Source: Syntrophomonas sp. UBA5432 (GTDB lineage Bacteria; Bacillota; Syntrophomonadia; Syntrophomonadales; Syntrophomonadaceae). Taken from it: 22,420 nucleotides of DNA. Position 1 is the first letter of the stretch. Each line of letters opens with the position of its first letter. Below the pieces are notes generated by a model that searched no databases, was not told where the DNA came from, and was given only the letters and a program-made list of their open reading frames with translations. The stretch is from positions 17,415 to 39,834 of the forward strand of contig DIRQ01000066.1 in the NCBI GenBank assembly GCA_002424365.1. The letters are read 5' to 3'. The position numbers and the translations under genes are program-made. Positions 21,124-22,420 of the stretch are shown here, in pieces.

Positions 21124-21709
21124 CGAAGCCATTAAGGCGGCCCTGGATGAATTAAGCTGTGAGATTGATGATGTTATTATCGAAGTTATAGAGGAACCAA
21201 GTAAAGGTCTGTTAGGTTTAGTTAAAAAACCTGCAGTGGTGAAGGTTTCACTAAGAGAAAAGCCAGAAGAAGATGTACGCCAAGTACTGGAAGACCTCCT
21301 TAATAAGATGAAACTGGATTATCGGATAAACAATGTGGAATGGGAAGAAGGCAGGGTAAGAATAAATATAACTGGTAAAGATATGGGATTACTTATAGGG
21401 CGTAAAGGCGAAACCCTTAATGCGGTACAGTTTATTTTAGGACTAATGGTTAATCGTAAACGGGAAGAGAGAGTAAGAGTTGTTTTGGATGTAGAGGACT
21501 ATCGTAAGAAGAGAGAACAGTCACTGGAAGCCTTAGCCTTGAGGCTATCAGATCGGGTAAAGAAAACCAGGAAGAGCGTAGTGATGAGACCTATGAGTTC
21601 ACAGGAGCGTAGAATAGTCCATACTGCTTTACAGGGCGACCCCCATATTAGCACTTATTCTATGGGTGATGAACCTAATCGTAAGGTAGTTATCTCACTA
21701 AAGAAATAA
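21083..21709 (+). CDS. jag: Jag/KhpB RNA-binding protein (Jag_N, KH and R3H domains)
   Basis: A 208-residue protein. The Jag_N domain (1 to about 55) contains VDEAIKAALDEL and SKGLLGLVKKPA. The KH domain (about 65-140) has the GxxG loop GRKG (106-109). The R3H domain near the C terminus has Arg176 and His180 in QERRIVH. Jag-type proteins bind RNA and link to cell elongation and division in Firmicutes. Its ribosome-binding site AAAGGAGG and first 41 nt lie inside the end of yidC, so the two are tightly coupled. A strong terminator follows. Confidence 0.97.
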   Translation: MEVQTIEKKGKSVDEAIKAALDELSCEIDDVIIEVIEEPSKGLLGLVKKPAVVKVSLREKPEEDVRQVLEDLLNKMKLDYRINNVEWEEGRVRINITGKDMGLLIGRKGETLNAVQFILGLMVNRKREERVRVVLDVEDYRKKREQSLEALALRLSDRVKKTRKSVVMRPMSSQERRIVHTALQGDPHISTYSMGDEPNRKVVISLKK

Positions 21710-21717
21710 GAGCGCAA

Positions 21718-21743
21718 AAAAGGCCCGTTTAAGGGCCTTTTTT
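21718..21743 (+). terminator. Intrinsic terminator after jag
   Basis: AAGGCCC and GGGCCTT pair (extendable with flanking A/T pairs), loop GTTTAA, followed by TTTTTTTA. Because the A-rich left arm mirrors the T-run, it may work in both directions. It separates the rpmH-to-jag unit from mnmE. Confidence 0.93.
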
Positions 21744-22186
21744 TATGGCAAACTTCAGGCTTTGCTATTGTGTAGATTACGGGGAATTTTGGTAAGATAA
21801 TAGTAATGAGTAGGCACGGAGAAAAAATTTTCTAGTAAATAAAGCCTGATTTATAATAGGAGTGATTGTTTAGAGTAAGGGGTTAGGTACATTCCCTTTA
21901 CCGCTTTAATAAAAAGTGAGGCATAGGAGGGTTATATGGCTAGACCCTCCGGCACTCAGCGGCCATATCCAGGCAATGTTTGCAAAACAAGATTGGGCTG
22001 AGTGCCGGGCTGCCCTCGACCACGTATTCCGGGTTAGATAATGGCAGGACCTAAAATTTAGGAATTATCCTCACCCCTTTCCCCTCACTCCTTACTCTAG
22101 ACAACTAATCGGTTTCTAAATTCAAAGTTATTTACAAGATAACGTTGTTATTTGTGCCTACTTCCTTATTAAGGCAGGTGAAGGTT
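21744..22186. other. Intergenic region between jag and mnmE with a structured inverted-repeat element
   Basis: No coding frame is convincing. The main content is the element at 21871-22099 (listed separately). A TATAAT-like box lies at 21852-21857 without a good -35. The last 80 nt hold an AT-rich stretch and the mnmE ribosome-binding site. I see no clear promoter for mnmE. Confidence 0.6.
21871..22099. repeat. Inverted-repeat-bounded structured element (possible MITE or structured RNA)
   Basis: Ends are TAGAGTAAGG (21871-21880) and its inverse CCTTACTCTA (22090-22099), with looser matching inward. Inside are a 7-bp hairpin GGAGGGT/ACCCTCC (21926-21950) and a perfect 12-bp inverted repeat CCGGCACTCAGC/GCTGAGTGCCGG (21949-22008) with a 36-nt loop. 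The loop of the first (ATATGGC, 21934-21940) is complementary to the loop start of the second (GCCATAT, 21962-21968). A CTGCC/GGCAG pair and a CCTAAAATTTAGG palindrome (22050-22062) follow. Identity is unknown. Confidence 0.6.
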
Positions 22187-22420
22187 ATGTATGATGATAT
22201 AGCTGCCATATCCACTCCTCCCGGAGAGGGTGGGATTGCTATTATCCGGTTAAGTGGTAGTGGGGTAATAGATAAAGCCAGTCAGATTTTTAGCCCCCGG
22301 CGTAATGACATTGATATACGCAGCAAAGAAGGGTATTCTTTGACCCTGGGGTGGATAATAGATGCTGATGGGGAAACCATAGATGAAGTGTTGCTGGCTT
22401 TAATGCGTGCTCCCCGTAGT
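22187..22420 (+). CDS. mnmE: tRNA modification GTPase MnmE (N-terminal part, cut by window end)
   Basis: The first 78 codons read MYDDIAAISTPPGEGGIAII and continue RLSGSGVIDKASQIF, with EVLLALMRAPRS at the window edge. DTIAAISTPPGEGGIGI-like is the signature of the MnmE N-terminal tetrahydrofolate-binding domain. The GTPase domain lies beyond the window. With MnmG it makes the 5-carboxymethylaminomethyl modification of U34 in certain tRNAs. The ATG at 22187 follows GGTGAAGG. In Firmicutes it normally follows jag, as here, but with an unusually large gap of about 480 bp. Confidence 0.96.
   Translation, partial: MYDDIAAISTPPGEGGIAIIRLSGSGVIDKASQIFSPRRNDIDIRSKEGYSLTLGWIIDADGETIDEVLLALMRAPRS

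Overview
This window is the replication-origin region of a low-to-moderate GC Firmicute. A strictly anaerobic member of the Clostridia is likely, possibly Syntrophomonas- or Desulfotomaculum-like. The evidence is the gene order on both sides of oriC, the T-box leaders, the strong AGGAGG ribosome-binding sites, frequent TTG starts, and a ferredoxin-dependent 2-oxoacid oxidoreductase. The species call is inference only; the phylum-level call is strong.

Layout. The origin lies around 17.7-19.4 kb. To its right, on the + strand, are rpmH, rnpA, yidD, yidC, jag and the start of mnmE (cut by the window end). To its left, on the - strand, are dnaA, dnaN, recF, a DUF370/remB-like gene, gyrB, gyrA and pdxS. 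These are followed by a serine block (T-box leader, class V aminotransferase, serA, serS), a four-gene tRNA cluster (Ser-TGA, Ser-GCT, Arg-ACG, Arg-CCT), tadA, tRNA-Ser-CGA, tRNA-Ser-GGA, a family III CoA-transferase, and a second T-box leader in front of an oxoacid:ferredoxin oxidoreductase operon (gamma, delta, alpha; alpha cut by the window start). Almost all genes point away from the origin, so they are co-directional with replication.

Origin. Between dnaA and dnaN a consensus DnaA box, a short G-containing spacer, six perfect TAG triplets (DnaA-trios) and an AT-rich stretch lie in the same order as in the Bacillus subtilis basal unwinding system. Further DnaA-box-like sites lie upstream of dnaA.

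Serine island. A serine T-box (specifier UCC, T-box base C matching the G73 of the local tRNA-Ser genes) controls an aminotransferase-serA-serS operon. All four serine tRNA isoacceptors lie just downstream, including tRNA-Ser(GGA), the tRNA expected to read the specifier. tadA sits beside tRNA-Arg(ACG), the usual substrate of TadA.

Most interesting observation. The oxoacid:ferredoxin oxidoreductase operon at the left edge carries a second T-box, behind a perfect sigma-A promoter. Its specifier reads CUC (Leu) when aligned to the serine T-box, and its T-box base U matches the A73 typical of tRNA-Leu. A leucine-starvation switch on this enzyme suggests reductive carboxylation of a branched acyl-CoA for leucine synthesis rather than pyruvate oxidation. 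A second unexplained item is a roughly 230-bp element between jag and mnmE with near-terminal inverted repeats, two strong hairpins and complementary loops.
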